A stretch of 64,000 nt of DNA from Halopenitus persicus (GCF_900107205.1 NZ_FNPC01000008.1:85378-149377), one strand, 5' to 3'; shown: positions 50,344-59,269, counted from the first letter of the stretch. Numbers and translations: made by a program. Notes: a model not told the origin generated them from the letters alone.

Positions 50344-52439
50344 ACGCGACCACCCCCGTTTGTCGGGACACCGAATTCTTGGGCAGCTTCGGCAGCATCC
50401 AGCTCCTGGAACGTATCAACCGCCAACTCCACTACTCCAGCACTTACCTCACTCGGATCCTCGTCAGAGATGATCTTGATGATCGGGTGTAGCGCCAGCC
50501 GTGGTGGCTCCGCACCTTCAGCCACTGCGCCGTCGTCGCGGGCCCGTAAGCATGCCACGAGACACTGAGCTGGCTCCGTCCACGGCTCCCACCCGTCGTC
50601 CGCATACTCACCCAGTACACTCTCGTAAGCTGCCGTGTCCTCGTCGGCATCAGCCGGTTCACGGTTAGTATTAAACCCAGCATCCTCGACAGCCGCGAGC
50701 GCCCGGTTATACGTCACCGCGTTACAGAACCCGGTATACGTTCCGCCGTCTTCGCTCTCTCGCTCTACTAAGTCATCCTCATCGATAACACCGAGTACCC
50801 GTGCTGCCTTGATGAACGACCACAGCGGCATCTTATCACCGTCAGCCGTCTTCGCATCCGGGCAGTACACGGGAATTTCAAAGCCCTTGTTTCGTAGTAT
50901 TCCGACGCCACACCACCAGTCTATGCCGCGGGCGTGCCTGTACCGATCCCGATACCAATTCTCTTCTTTTTCTGCGACCAGCGCCATCTCTACCGGGCCG
51001 GCTTGGTGCGATTCAGACGAATCGACCCACGTTCCTTCGTTTTTATCGATGAAGTTCGCGTTCCCACTGTTCGCGTCTGTTCCCCACACCGGAATGAATG
51101 CACGCTTACCCGATCCAGATCGGTCGGTGAACCCCGTCTTGCTATCTGTCCACTCGTAGGCGATTGTTTTCTCGGCAACGCGTTCAATATCCAAATTGCC
51201 TACAGCGCGCTTCACGTCCTCGAAATCTCGTGTGAGTCGCACGCCAGCAACCCTGTCATCGCTACTACTATCGTCATCCTCTGTGCGAACGTCAACACTG
51301 TCACCATCACTACCACTCAACTCATCATCGACAAATGCTTTGAGGGCGGCACGCCAGTCGCTATGTTCACCGTAGTAGTCCGGCCACAACTGCTGGACAA
51401 GCCGATCCGTGACTGATTCATCGGCGTAATTAAGGCTTGTAAGCCCGGCTGCCCAGTCTTTTGCCCTGTCGACCAAGGTGTCGTCAACAGCCGTGAGTGG
51501 TGTGTAGTCGTACGTCGCATCCTGCGTATCGATGGGTGTGACGACGGCGTCGTGGTCCTTGTGTAGTGCAAGCGGGGCCTTGTACTGCCGATTGACGTTC
51601 TGGCAGTAGTCCGGATCCGTGATGTTTGTGGCTGCAGGAATCGTGGCTTCGATTTCGTCTTGCTTGATCTGTAGGTATTCGTTTGAGCGTTCCCGAAACG
51701 CCTTCATTACGAGTTCTCGGTCTCTGCCGTCGAAATGTTCGGAGATTGGAATCGTGACTGCTGGAGCGCCAAATACGTACACACCGCCGACACTGTCTAG
51801 CGCATATACGTGTTTATGCCCGCCGTACAGGTCGGCGACGGCATCGCAATACGCTTCGATCACAGCTTCCATACTGGAGACAATATCGGCGTCCAATTCA
51901 CCGCGCTGCGCTTTCAAATCATCACTCAAATCCAGGTCGACGAATAGTCCGAAACCAGCCAAGTTCTCGTATCCGGGGAGTGGATTGGATTCGGCCCATT
52001 TGATTCCGTTGTCCCCGTACCGGTGTGGAGCCGTCTGACGCACCGTGTTACAAGGTTTGTAACTCGTCACGGCATACAACACGCGATCCGTGTCGCCGAG
52101 CGCACGTAGTGTCTCACGGAGCGGGAGGGGCCGGGCTTCCCACGGGTACTCCGCTTCCGGATCACTCTGTTCTGACACGTACCAAGTCGTATTGTCAGGG
52201 ACTGCGAGTGTCTCGTACTCATCGCCGATCGTCGCTAACTCCTCGTAGACCCCACGGCACTGCTCGTAGTGATCCGCGACAGACGTAGCCATACCGTCGC
52301 CGTCTTCCACGACGACATCAGCAGAGACACGCTGTGCCTTATTCCGTGCTGCCGTCCACTCGCGTAGACTCTCGGACGTATCGGTGCTGATATTACGATC
52401 GTTCGTGTTATTACTGCCGGGCGTGGTGTCTGTGGTCAA
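50340..52439 (-). CDS. Archaeo-eukaryotic primase-like (PrimPol-type) replication protein
   Basis: A 699-residue protein. The three signature sites of the AEP primase fold seem present in order: GFGLFVDLDLSDD with the catalytic DxD (about residue 165), DSVGGVYVFGAP (about 213), and NRQYKAPLALHKDHD (about 280), like the RxPxSLH site. The C-terminal 350 residues have no clear family; they hold RTEDDDSSSDD-type linkers and tryptophan-rich segments (GIDWWCGVGILRNKGF). Such proteins start replication of plasmids and viruses. It overlaps the helicase gene by four bases. The assignment is from motif reading and not from a search. Confidence 0.68.
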   Translation of the reverse strand: MTTDTTPGSNNTNDRNISTDTSESLREWTAARNKAQRVSADVVVEDGDGMATSVADHYEQCRGVYEELATIGDEYETLAVPDNTTWYVSEQSDPEAEYPWEARPLPLRETLRALGDTDRVLYAVTSYKPCNTVRQTAPHRYGDNGIKWAESNPLPGYENLAGFGLFVDLDLSDDLKAQRGELDADIVSSMEAVIEAYCDAVADLYGGHKHVYALDSVGGVYVFGAPAVTIPISEHFDGRDRELVMKAFRERSNEYLQIKQDEIEATIPAATNITDPDYCQNVNRQYKAPLALHKDHDAVVTPIDTQDATYDYTPLTAVDDTLVDRAKDWAAGLTSLNYADESVTDRLVQQLWPDYYGEHSDWRAALKAFVDDELSGSDGDSVDVRTEDDDSSSDDRVAGVRLTRDFEDVKRAVGNLDIERVAEKTIAYEWTDSKTGFTDRSGSGKRAFIPVWGTDANSGNANFIDKNEGTWVDSSESHQAGPVEMALVAEKEENWYRDRYRHARGIDWWCGVGILRNKGFEIPVYCPDAKTADGDKMPLWSFIKAARVLGVIDEDDLVERESEDGGTYTGFCNAVTYNRALAAVEDAGFNTNREPADADEDTAAYESVLGEYADDGWEPWTEPAQCLVACLRARDDGAVAEGAEPPRLALHPIIKIISDEDPSEVSAGVVELAVDTFQELDAAEAAQEFGVPTNGGGRV

Positions 52440-54502
52440 TTATGATCACCTCGATTGTTTGTGCCGCCGTCCGTAGCCCTGGACCGATTCTCCGCTGCTT
52501 CAGCGGTAGCGACCGGCTCAAGATCCGGCGGCAGGTAAGAATCCCAGATGTGTGTGAGCGCATCCCGAACGATGAATAGCGTGTCTGAAGCGCGCGTCAA
52601 GCCGACATACCACGTCCGGGCTTCGTTTCGAGCAGCGTCCTTGTGTTCTCGAATATCCTTTGCGATCCGGCGTGTAACGCCGTCGTAGAGGATCGTGGTC
52701 GGGGCTTCGGAGCCCTTTGCCGCATGGATCGTCAAGAGACGCGTCCCGTCGGCAAGCTCTCGAACAGAGTCATCAGCGGTGATTGGTCCGTACCGGTCCC
52801 ACGCGCGCTCCATAGCGACTATATCTCGTATCCGATTCCCGGTGAAGCCTTGACGGGCGTTGATCCGGACTAACTCATCGATACTGTCGATCCCGCGGCC
52901 GTACACACTCCAGAAATCATCCGTTACGATTTTTTCGTGGAATTCAGCAAGACTCAGTGCGCCTTTGTCTCGCCTATGTTCAGCGAGCGCCTGCTTTGCA
53001 TTGTCACGGCCACCCTGCAGGTACTCCGCGTCAATATGCCGGACGAATCGCCATACGTCGTCGGCCGTGATCTTCGTCCGCGTCGCCGCTTCGACGCTCT
53101 TCGTGTCGCTCCCGTCGTAGTCGTTGTCAAGAATTGATGTCTGCCGAGTCGGACGGTATCCCTCACAAAGGTTGAGGCACTGGAGCAGTGTGAGTCGTGC
53201 CTTCCAATTCCCCGCGTTATCCGGTTGTGACTCGTAAACGACGCCCTCTCGGTCCAGGTGTGCGCCAATCCCGTCAATAAAGAACCCAGCACGTGCGAGG
53301 ATCAGCATATCTGATCCGAATTCCTGCCACAACTGGTATGGCGACGAATCTTCGTTAGCCGGCGGGAGCCGCCATCCGTCCCGTTCATAGTACCGCATCG
53401 TGCTCTCCGGCGTGTCTCGGTGGATCGTCCCGGGGCCGTCTGTAGTTAATTCCGGTGGTTGATGTTCGCTGGACAGCACGCGTGCCGCCGCCTTGAAGTG
53501 CTCGTCGGGACACCGGTAGCTCACGGGGAGCTTTACTGTCGGGATGTCGCGGTCAACACGCTTTGGGAGTTTCTGAAAGATTGCTCTGTCTGCACCGCTG
53601 AATGCGTTACAGACTTGATCGGGATCACCGGCGACGATCACCGTATCTGCGTGCTCAACGAGCCGGTCGAAATACAGCGCCATCAATGGATAGGCGTCGT
53701 GTAATTCATCAATAACAACGTGCTTCATCGGGGGCAGCGGGCCGAGTAATCCCGCTTCCAACTGCTCCCAGTAATCTGCGCAGTCCTCTCGGGCCTTCCA
53801 CATTTCCCACTGCTCCACTACGTCGTGGAACAACTCTATCCCAGCACCCCACTGCTGTCGGAACGCATCGAGGAGCCGCCAAGCACGGGGATCATCGGCG
53901 AGTGTCCCGCGGAGATACTTATTCGGTAAGTCGTAGGATCCCACATCAAGCAGATTCTGCTTACTGTACTGGTACAAGTCGAAGAACGTTGACGCACGAG
54001 TATCCTGCCAGGGCTCACGGGCACGGAACGAGATGTTATGCTCATCACACCACGCGTACCGGACCAGGTCATCAACCATACCTTCGTGTTCACTTGTCCA
54101 TTTACCACCGTCATTATCGAACTGCTCCAAGAATCCTGTCGCGCGGCAGGCCACCGCATGGGCAGTGCCCCAGTACCGATACGGATTATCCTCGCTCGAT
54201 GGTGCGTGCGTCATTTCTGGAAATACGCCCCAAGAGACGAGTTTCCGGCGCAACGAGTCCGACAACGCCGTCCGGTAGGTCACAACTGTACACTCACTAG
54301 GCCGCAGATCACCGTTCTCAGCACGAATCAAGGTCCGAAATCCGGTTTCTGTCGTCTTCCCGCCACCAGGCGGTCCCCACAACAGGACAGACTGGTCCGC
54401 CGAAGCAATATTGAGCCCAGTTACTTGCGGGGCGTCTATGTCCGTCTCAATCGCGGGACACACGTCGGAAAGCGGTCGCCGTTCCGGTTCTTCCCCTAGC
54501 AT
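52436..54502 (-). CDS. UvrD/Rep-like superfamily 1 helicase
   Basis: A 688-residue helicase. Motif I is LLWGPPGGGKTTETG (about residue 43), motif II VVIDELHDAYPL, then IVAGDPDQVCNAF (III), LPVSYRCPDEHF (IV), LLTIHAAKGSEAPT (V) and WYVGLTRASDTLFIV (VI). It is therefore a 3'-5' type SF1 helicase, probably the replicative helicase of the element together with the primase-like protein. It is shorter than chromosomal UvrD relatives in the 1B/2B regions. Its start overlaps the preceding stop by one base and its stop overlaps the next start. Confidence 0.9.
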   Translation of the reverse strand: MLGEEPERRPLSDVCPAIETDIDAPQVTGLNIASADQSVLLWGPPGGGKTTETGFRTLIRAENGDLRPSECTVVTYRTALSDSLRRKLVSWGVFPEMTHAPSSEDNPYRYWGTAHAVACRATGFLEQFDNDGGKWTSEHEGMVDDLVRYAWCDEHNISFRAREPWQDTRASTFFDLYQYSKQNLLDVGSYDLPNKYLRGTLADDPRAWRLLDAFRQQWGAGIELFHDVVEQWEMWKAREDCADYWEQLEAGLLGPLPPMKHVVIDELHDAYPLMALYFDRLVEHADTVIVAGDPDQVCNAFSGADRAIFQKLPKRVDRDIPTVKLPVSYRCPDEHFKAAARVLSSEHQPPELTTDGPGTIHRDTPESTMRYYERDGWRLPPANEDSSPYQLWQEFGSDMLILARAGFFIDGIGAHLDREGVVYESQPDNAGNWKARLTLLQCLNLCEGYRPTRQTSILDNDYDGSDTKSVEAATRTKITADDVWRFVRHIDAEYLQGGRDNAKQALAEHRRDKGALSLAEFHEKIVTDDFWSVYGRGIDSIDELVRINARQGFTGNRIRDIVAMERAWDRYGPITADDSVRELADGTRLLTIHAAKGSEAPTTILYDGVTRRIAKDIREHKDAARNEARTWYVGLTRASDTLFIVRDALTHIWDSYLPPDLEPVATAEAAENRSRATDGGTNNRGDHN

Positions 54503-55713
54503 CAGGCTTCACCCCCGTATGTTTCCCGGCCAGTGCTGCTACCGAACTCGTCGTCGCTCGTTCCGGTCATCGAGTCCACGTACTCGACAGGCCCCGGCAC
54601 ATCCTCGTGACTCGCATCGAATCGCCAGAACCGCGTTTGCGGCCGCACCGATCGATCCGGCGCTGATGCGCAACGACCCGACAACTCATCACTCACAACA
54701 CCGCGTTCATGTAATTCATGTACCAACTTGTTCGGTTCAATCCCGAACTCTTCGCACGCATCTAATACAATCGCGTTCGGAACCCAGAGTTCATTCAACC
54801 CGTCATCATAGTACGAACCTTTTCCGACTGTAGCGACGGATTGCTTGTCCGTTGCCGCCGGATTCTGCTCGATATTCTTCTGGACACGCTCCCACGCTGA
54901 CCATCGCGGTCCCGGCGCGTCAATACTTTTCACTAGGTGTGACTGGACCAAGTCAGTAATACACTCGTTCCACGCGTCTTTCTTGTACTCATCCAACACA
55001 CCGTCCAGGCCCCAGGGGCGGGTAGCAGGCCCGTTACTCCGCCAGCTATATTCCCGCTCGAATTTTTTCGGGTCGTCAACATCGATCTCCTTCGCAGCTT
55101 CGTATGATGCAATCTCGTCGCGGATGTGCTCATCAGCCGCGGACTCGACCGCCCGGTACAATACGGTCCGGATTAGGTGATTCCCATCAGCAAGCTCCAC
55201 CTGCGTCCCGTCCTCGAATTTGAAGATGTAGTCCGGGTCGGTCACAACGGACTTGTTATCCGACTTGATCACCTTATCTATCGTCTCCAAGTACTCGTCG
55301 AGCGCGTATCCGTTGTCAAGCGACCATTCCACTGAGTCCCCGTACTCGTCAGACAGTTCATCGTCTAGTTTGTCCAGTTCGTCGTCTTTTGCTTCTTCAC
55401 GAAGATCTTCAACTGAACTGAGTAGCGGTTCGCGGAGCGTATCCTTGGCTGTCCCTGTCATCTTCGCACAGTCAGCGAGCCACTCGTCACCAACGTCGAG
55501 CACTGCCGCAGCGTCGCCATACTCTTTAGCGATCGATGCGAGTACATCGCCAGCTGCGCTTTCTTCTCGCCTTCTGGCGATCACGCCTGCTCCCTTCGCA
55601 CGGGTGAGAAAGAGTTCAAACACAGCGTTCGCAGCGTCTCTCGCGTCGCTATGATCGTCTGCTGCGTCTGAGTATTGCTCAACGCGGTCTTCACCGTCGC
55701 TTTCACTAGGCAT
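54502..55713 (-). CDS. Hypothetical protein of the primase-helicase operon
   Basis: A 403-residue protein that I do not recognise. It is acidic and largely helical, with a coiled-coil-like segment (LREEAKDDELDKLDDELSDE, about residues 110-130). A C-terminal part, NAIVLDACEEFGIEPNKLVH followed by LHERGVVSDELSG, resembles the helix-turn-helix end of SF3/D5-type replication proteins but has no ATPase motif. Its place directly before the helicase gene, with overlapping start and stop, suggests a replication or partner role. I chose the ATG at 55713. Confidence 0.6.
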   Translation of the reverse strand: MPSESDGEDRVEQYSDAADDHSDARDAANAVFELFLTRAKGAGVIARRREESAAGDVLASIAKEYGDAAAVLDVGDEWLADCAKMTGTAKDTLREPLLSSVEDLREEAKDDELDKLDDELSDEYGDSVEWSLDNGYALDEYLETIDKVIKSDNKSVVTDPDYIFKFEDGTQVELADGNHLIRTVLYRAVESAADEHIRDEIASYEAAKEIDVDDPKKFEREYSWRSNGPATRPWGLDGVLDEYKKDAWNECITDLVQSHLVKSIDAPGPRWSAWERVQKNIEQNPAATDKQSVATVGKGSYYDDGLNELWVPNAIVLDACEEFGIEPNKLVHELHERGVVSDELSGRCASAPDRSVRPQTRFWRFDASHEDVPGPVEYVDSMTGTSDDEFGSSTGRETYGGEA

Positions 55714-55903
55714 CCCGCACCACCTCTTCACCTACCAGATCGCGCGCGTCCCCGCTGATTTTCGCCGTGTTCGCTCGTTGAACCCTGTTGATCCGCGCGA
55801 TGAGGTACTCGAGATTCCCGTTGATCTGTGCTGTATCTCCCCGTCCGGGTGTTTCACAGTGCTTTTTTGCGTCTTCAGAGTGTATGTCTGATTGCAGTTG
55901 CAT
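55706..55903 (-). CDS. Small leader protein of the primase-helicase operon
   Basis: A 65-residue protein, MQLQSDIHSEDAKKHCETPG at the start and GDARDLVGEEVVRDA at the end, overlapping the next gene by eight bases. It contains a polar helical segment (EYLIARINRVQRANTA). Function unknown; size and position suggest a DNA-binding or copy-control role, without direct evidence. An ATG seven codons upstream is an alternative. Confidence 0.5.
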   Translation of the reverse strand: MQLQSDIHSEDAKKHCETPGRGDTAQINGNLEYLIARINRVQRANTAKISGDARDLVGEEVVRDA

Positions 55904-55947
55904 AGGTTGATCACCTTTGTACACGGTTGATGTGCCGCGGCGGACCG

Positions 55948-55970
55948 GTCGCAGGCTTCCCCCCTGCGAC
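55948..55970. promoter_or_regulatory. Perfect hairpin upstream of the primase-helicase operon
   Basis: gtcgcagg and cctgcgac form an 8-base perfect stem with a 7-base loop, 45 bases before the first gene of the leftward operon. The divergent region to 56135 also holds AT-rich promoter-like stretches (aacttaaaacc-type near 56030, ctataaattcaatataacc near 56060). It may be an operator or part of the element's origin. Confidence 0.5.
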
Positions 55971-56135
55971 TGGGCACGTGACTTCTACGCGACAACTACC
56001 ATCCGTGGGTGACTACACGTACAAACTGAACCCACTTAAAACCTTGAACTAATACTACAACTATAAATTCAATATAACCTCGATATAGGTATCCCACACA
56101 TTCAATACATATGAGGCAAAGTATCCAGTCATACA

Positions 56136-56762
56136 ATGCACCTCTCCGAAACTGACTGGGAACTTCTCATCGCCTGTCACGAAAAACGGGAAACCAGACC
56201 GAATCTCGCTGAAAAGCTTGACATCACACCGAACTACGTCAGTAAAAAACTCAGCCAACACAGCGAGAACGGACTTATATCGCAACCAGGACCGGCAGAC
56301 AACAGCGGTATGTGGACAACCACCCAGAAAGGAGATCTGGTCGTCGAAAAACGAAAAAAATACGAGAAACGGCACGACGAGCTGTTTGGCGCACTTGTTG
56401 ACCGCGCAACAGAAATTGCTACCGAACTCAACAACGAAACAGATCGTGACATCACACCCACTGACATCATCATCACATCAACCGATGCCTGGCAGGCACT
56501 CCACGAACTCGAAGAGGAATCTCAGATCAAAACCCACTACGCAGCTGAACTCCTGCCACAAGACAACATCTATGCTGTTCACGGGATCCTCTATGAATTA
56601 TGGTTCTTCGATCTTTTGATCCGCACAGAAACCTCAGAAGGCGAAATATACGATTTTACGCAAAAAAGCCGTATGGCCCTTGATGATATTGGTATACAAC
56701 ATCATATTACACCCGAAAACATCAACCGAGACTGGCTGGGTCTTACGCCGCGCCGCGACTAG
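56136..56762 (+). CDS. Winged-helix transcriptional regulator of the element
   Basis: A 208-residue protein. Residues 5-75 are a winged helix (DWELLIACHEKRETRPNLAE; NYVSKKLSQHSENGLISQPG), the rest is helical and charged with EEESQIKTHYAAELLPQDN. It faces away from the primase-helicase operon across a promoter-rich gap, the classic place for the repressor of a plasmid or provirus. Base composition is about 47% GC, far from the chromosome. The effector and target are unknown. Confidence 0.75.
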   Translation: MHLSETDWELLIACHEKRETRPNLAEKLDITPNYVSKKLSQHSENGLISQPGPADNSGMWTTTQKGDLVVEKRKKYEKRHDELFGALVDRATEIATELNNETDRDITPTDIIITSTDAWQALHELEEESQIKTHYAAELLPQDNIYAVHGILYELWFFDLLIRTETSEGEIYDFTQKSRMALDDIGIQHHITPENINRDWLGLTPRRD

Positions 56763-56908
56763 CTTTATATCTTATACAGGCTTTCTATGGGGGATTATAT
56801 CTATGGGGAGAGGGACCCCCTCTCCCTCTCTTTACACCACCCCAAAGAAAGCCCGTATAATTCTAATTGGCCGTAGTGAATCGCTAGATGTAGCTTGATT
56901 TTACTGGT
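56763..56908. other. Gap with nested inverted repeats
   Basis: Between the regulator gene and the transposase relic no gene is seen. The stretch is dominated by the cruciform listed separately and an AT-rich tail. Confidence 0.5.
56773..56859. terminator. Nested inverted repeats, strong terminator or origin hairpin
   Basis: Outer arms tatacaggctttct (56773-56786) and agaaagcccgtata (56846-56859) pair with one mismatch. Inside, gggagaggg (56806-56814) and ccctctccc (56818-56826) form a perfect 9-base GC stem with a 3-base loop. It lies ten bases after the regulator gene. It would end transcription, but could also serve as a replication origin structure. Confidence 0.55.
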
Positions 56909-57072
56909 TCAGAGCCTGCTGATGTTGTGAACCGCACACCTCAGGACGAATTCTCGAAATTCACCTACCAGGTTCGCGCACGCTCGGCGACACCGTGCGT
57001 GCGCTTGACCGTTGAGAAGACGGTTTCACACATCGCTCGTTGGTGGTAGCGAGGCCCATCGATTTCCGGCTG
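56909..57072 (-). pseudogene. IS5-type transposase relic (C-terminal end, frameshifted)
   Basis: Read on the minus strand, PRYHQRAMCETVFSTVKRTH and AERARTW match the end of haloarchaeal IS5-group transposases. After TW a single lost base breaks the frame at a TAG; in the next frame GEFREFVLRCAVHNI continues the conserved end, then a stop. The N-terminal catalytic part is gone, so this is a dead fragment. Confidence 0.75.
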
Positions 57073-57087
57073 CGCTATCCGACTGGG

Positions 57088-57249
57088 ATGCCTACGCAGG
57101 TTCCAGAGCATATCAAACCGAAATACATCGAGTATCGAACACCGATTAAGAAGGCAGAGGATGCTTATAACCAGGCTCGTGCCGAGTTCGAGCCTACGGA
57201 TCCATTGAAAACAGAGTTGGATGAATCGGATTCGTGGGCGACGGACTAG
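57088..57249 (+). CDS. Doubtful 53-residue hypothetical protein
   Basis: MPTQVPEHIKPKYIEYRTPI and KTELDESDSWATD at the end have a natural, charged composition and lie in no shadow of a larger gene. There is no promoter-like signal, and the neighbourhood consists of insertion-sequence debris, so this may be a random frame. Listed with low confidence. Confidence 0.25.
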   Translation: MPTQVPEHIKPKYIEYRTPIKKAEDAYNQARAEFEPTDPLKTELDESDSWATD

Positions 57250-57311
57250 GGTGCTTCGCATAGATTCGAGTTGGTTATTCGTACAGCGTAGTTCGGCAAT
57301 ATGGGTTGATG

Positions 57312-57431
57312 GGCTCTGTTGAAATCCTCAGTAGCTGATAGCTTTCTACGCTCGATCGCTCAATACACAAGCTTCAGCGAGCAGCTGTTTCGTGTGAAGA
57401 CATATCTGAAGAATAGGATTGCAACAGAACC
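57312..57431. mobile_element. 120-bp MITE-like element
   Basis: ggctctgttgaaatcc (57312-57327) and ggattgcaacagaacc (57416-57431) are terminal inverted repeats with 14 of 16 bases matching, enclosing about 90 bases without a gene. The end sequence ggctctgttg is like those of many bacterial and archaeal insertion sequences. It appears to be a non-autonomous remnant. Confidence 0.6.
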
Positions 57432-57506
57432 AATATAGGTATTCGCAATCTTAAGCGACTAGTTGTTTCAGAAAGGGATCTCCTGAATAAAAGGAACTCA
57501 ACAAAA

Positions 57507-57698
57507 TCAGTTTAAATTGTTCTGTCCGGAAGTCGATTCAAAACACCGGGCACCGCGAATCATCCGGAACGCGATAGCAACAACGGCGATCACGAACACG
57601 AGCCAGTACCACTCGCCGTTAGCCGTTGATGATCGTAGTTCCAGTACCCCAACACCAACCGTTAACACGGCAACGTAGAGGTATTTGTTCCGGTGAAT
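57507..57698 (-). pseudogene. Truncated small membrane protein gene
   Basis: From about position 57695 leftward the minus strand codes HRNKYLYVAVLTVGVGVLEL and a second hydrophobic segment (WYWLVFVIAVVAIAFRMIRG), like a two-helix haloarchaeal membrane protein. It has no start codon of its own: the sequence before it belongs to the end of an IS200/IS605-type element. The element seems to have removed the gene's start. Confidence 0.55.
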
Positions 57699-57815
57699 TG
57701 CCTCGGGGTCAAGCCCCGAGGCTTCCTGCTTCAACGACGCACTTTGCAGACACACTGAAAAGCAGGCGTGTCCGTACGGAGATGGAAATATCCCTCTGCA
57801 CTGAACCGGGGACAC
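57693..57815 (-). mobile_element. Right end of an IS200/IS605 (TnpB) type element
   Basis: The minus strand carries tcagtgtgtctgcaaagtgc and, 30 bases on, a perfect 9-base hairpin gcctcggggc-ttga-ccccgaggc (57700-57722), then aattcac. I recognise this as the usual 3' end of haloarchaeal TnpB elements, where the guide (omega) RNA scaffold lies. No tnpB gene is left. Confidence 0.5.
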
Positions 57816-57838
57816 ACTTCGAATAACGCTTCAGCGGA

Positions 57839-59269
57839 CTATTCTGGAGAATCTGTTGTGTCTTCGAATCCTGACCGGGTCATCTTCCCCCACGACTTGT
57901 CTCCGAGAAGAAACTCGAACGTCGCCTGCCACGACACGAACGCACGCCACGGTCTATAGCTGAAACTTTCGAAGAGCGCATATCCCAACAATACGGTTAC
58001 ATCCTTGGGATCATCGTATCGGCGATACGTGAGCACTTCACCAAGTATAGCGACCGTACTCAAAATCGCGCCGAGCCCGATCGAAACAAACAGAAACGCA
58101 ATAAAAAACCACACATCCAGAATCCCAATGATAAAGAGGACCGGGACCGAGATGTATCCGAGTCCTTCAACTAACCGACCAATTCCCTCAACGAATAAAA
58201 ATAGCGGCAGCGCAACCAGCCCGACGAGACCGTATGACGGCCGACCGATCGCACTCCGGTGTTTGAGAAGTGTATCGAGCAAGCCACGAAACCATCGCCG
58301 TCGCTGCCGACTCAGAACGGATAACGATTCGGGAACTTCCGTCCAGACGACAGGATGCGGAAGAAATGTTACCTCGTACTCTTGATCGGTCTCAATAAGA
58401 TGCCGGTGGAGACGAACGACAAGCTCCATATCTTCGGTGATACTGTCGGTATCGTAGCCACCGATCTCGCGTAATGTTTCCGCATCAAACAGTCCGAACG
58501 CTCCGGAAATGATTATCAAGCTGCGAATACGGCTGAGTCCGGTTCGGCCCAAAAAGAACGCCCGGAGATACTCGACGGCCTGAAACCGTACAAGCCGGTT
58601 CTTCGAGAGTGCGACATCGTCTGGAACACCCTTTTCAAACGAGACTTTGTTTGCAATTCGAACGGTTCCCCCTGTTGCGACAGTGGTGGTTGGCTTGGTC
58701 AAAAATGGTTCAACGATCGCTTTGAGAGCGCCGCGTTCGATAAGCGAATCGGCATCGATCGCACAGAAAAGCGGCTTCTCCGTGAAGAACAGCCCCGCGT
58801 TTAGTGCATCCGCTTTCCCGCCGTTTGCTTTATCAATCACGACGAGGTCTGTATCCGACGCGCGGTAGATCTGGTCGACTGGTTCGCAGGGTAACTCAAC
58901 AGGGAATTCCGCATCGATGCGCTCCAACTCGAACTCCGAAACGAGTCGTTCGACCGTCTCATCAGTCGAGCCATCGTTTACGACGATTACCTCGTGAAAC
59001 GGATATTCCAGTGACAAAAGGGACGTGACACTATCGACGATGACTTTCTCCTCGTTATACGCCGGCACAACAATCGCAATCCCGGGAAGGAACTGATTGG
59101 ATTGCAGTATTCCCGCAGGCTCGTATGATTCTTGTTCCGTCCGCTGCCGGATATGGGTGATTGCGAAGACAGTCAGCGTGAGGTAGGTACCGTTGATCAC
59201 GAGAAAGTATGCGAGAGCAAGACTGCTGAGGCCGAACAGGACGGTCGACACGTATGGCTCGAATATCAC
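57839..59269 (-). CDS. Processive family 2 glycosyltransferase (membrane)
   Basis: A 476-residue enzyme like BcsA, PgaC or hyaluronan synthase. An N-terminal membrane helix (about 10-38) is followed by the GT2 domain with VVPAYNEEKVI, VVNDGSTDETVE, KANGGKADALNAG, CAIDADSLIE (DxD), SITEDMELVVRLH (TED) and LSRQRRRWFRGLL (QxxRW), then three or four membrane helices at about 345-430. It probably makes and exports a polysaccharide from UDP-sugars. Its start overlaps the HEAT-protein stop by four bases. Codon use is less GC-rich than the main chromosome. Confidence 0.92.
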   Translation of the reverse strand: MIFEPYVSTVLFGLSSLALAYFLVINGTYLTLTVFAITHIRQRTEQESYEPAGILQSNQFLPGIAIVVPAYNEEKVIVDSVTSLLSLEYPFHEVIVVNDGSTDETVERLVSEFELERIDAEFPVELPCEPVDQIYRASDTDLVVIDKANGGKADALNAGLFFTEKPLFCAIDADSLIERGALKAIVEPFLTKPTTTVATGGTVRIANKVSFEKGVPDDVALSKNRLVRFQAVEYLRAFFLGRTGLSRIRSLIIISGAFGLFDAETLREIGGYDTDSITEDMELVVRLHRHLIETDQEYEVTFLPHPVVWTEVPESLSVLSRQRRRWFRGLLDTLLKHRSAIGRPSYGLVGLVALPLFLFVEGIGRLVEGLGYISVPVLFIIGILDVWFFIAFLFVSIGLGAILSTVAILGEVLTYRRYDDPKDVTVLLGYALFESFSYRPWRAFVSWQATFEFLLGDKSWGKMTRSGFEDTTDSPE

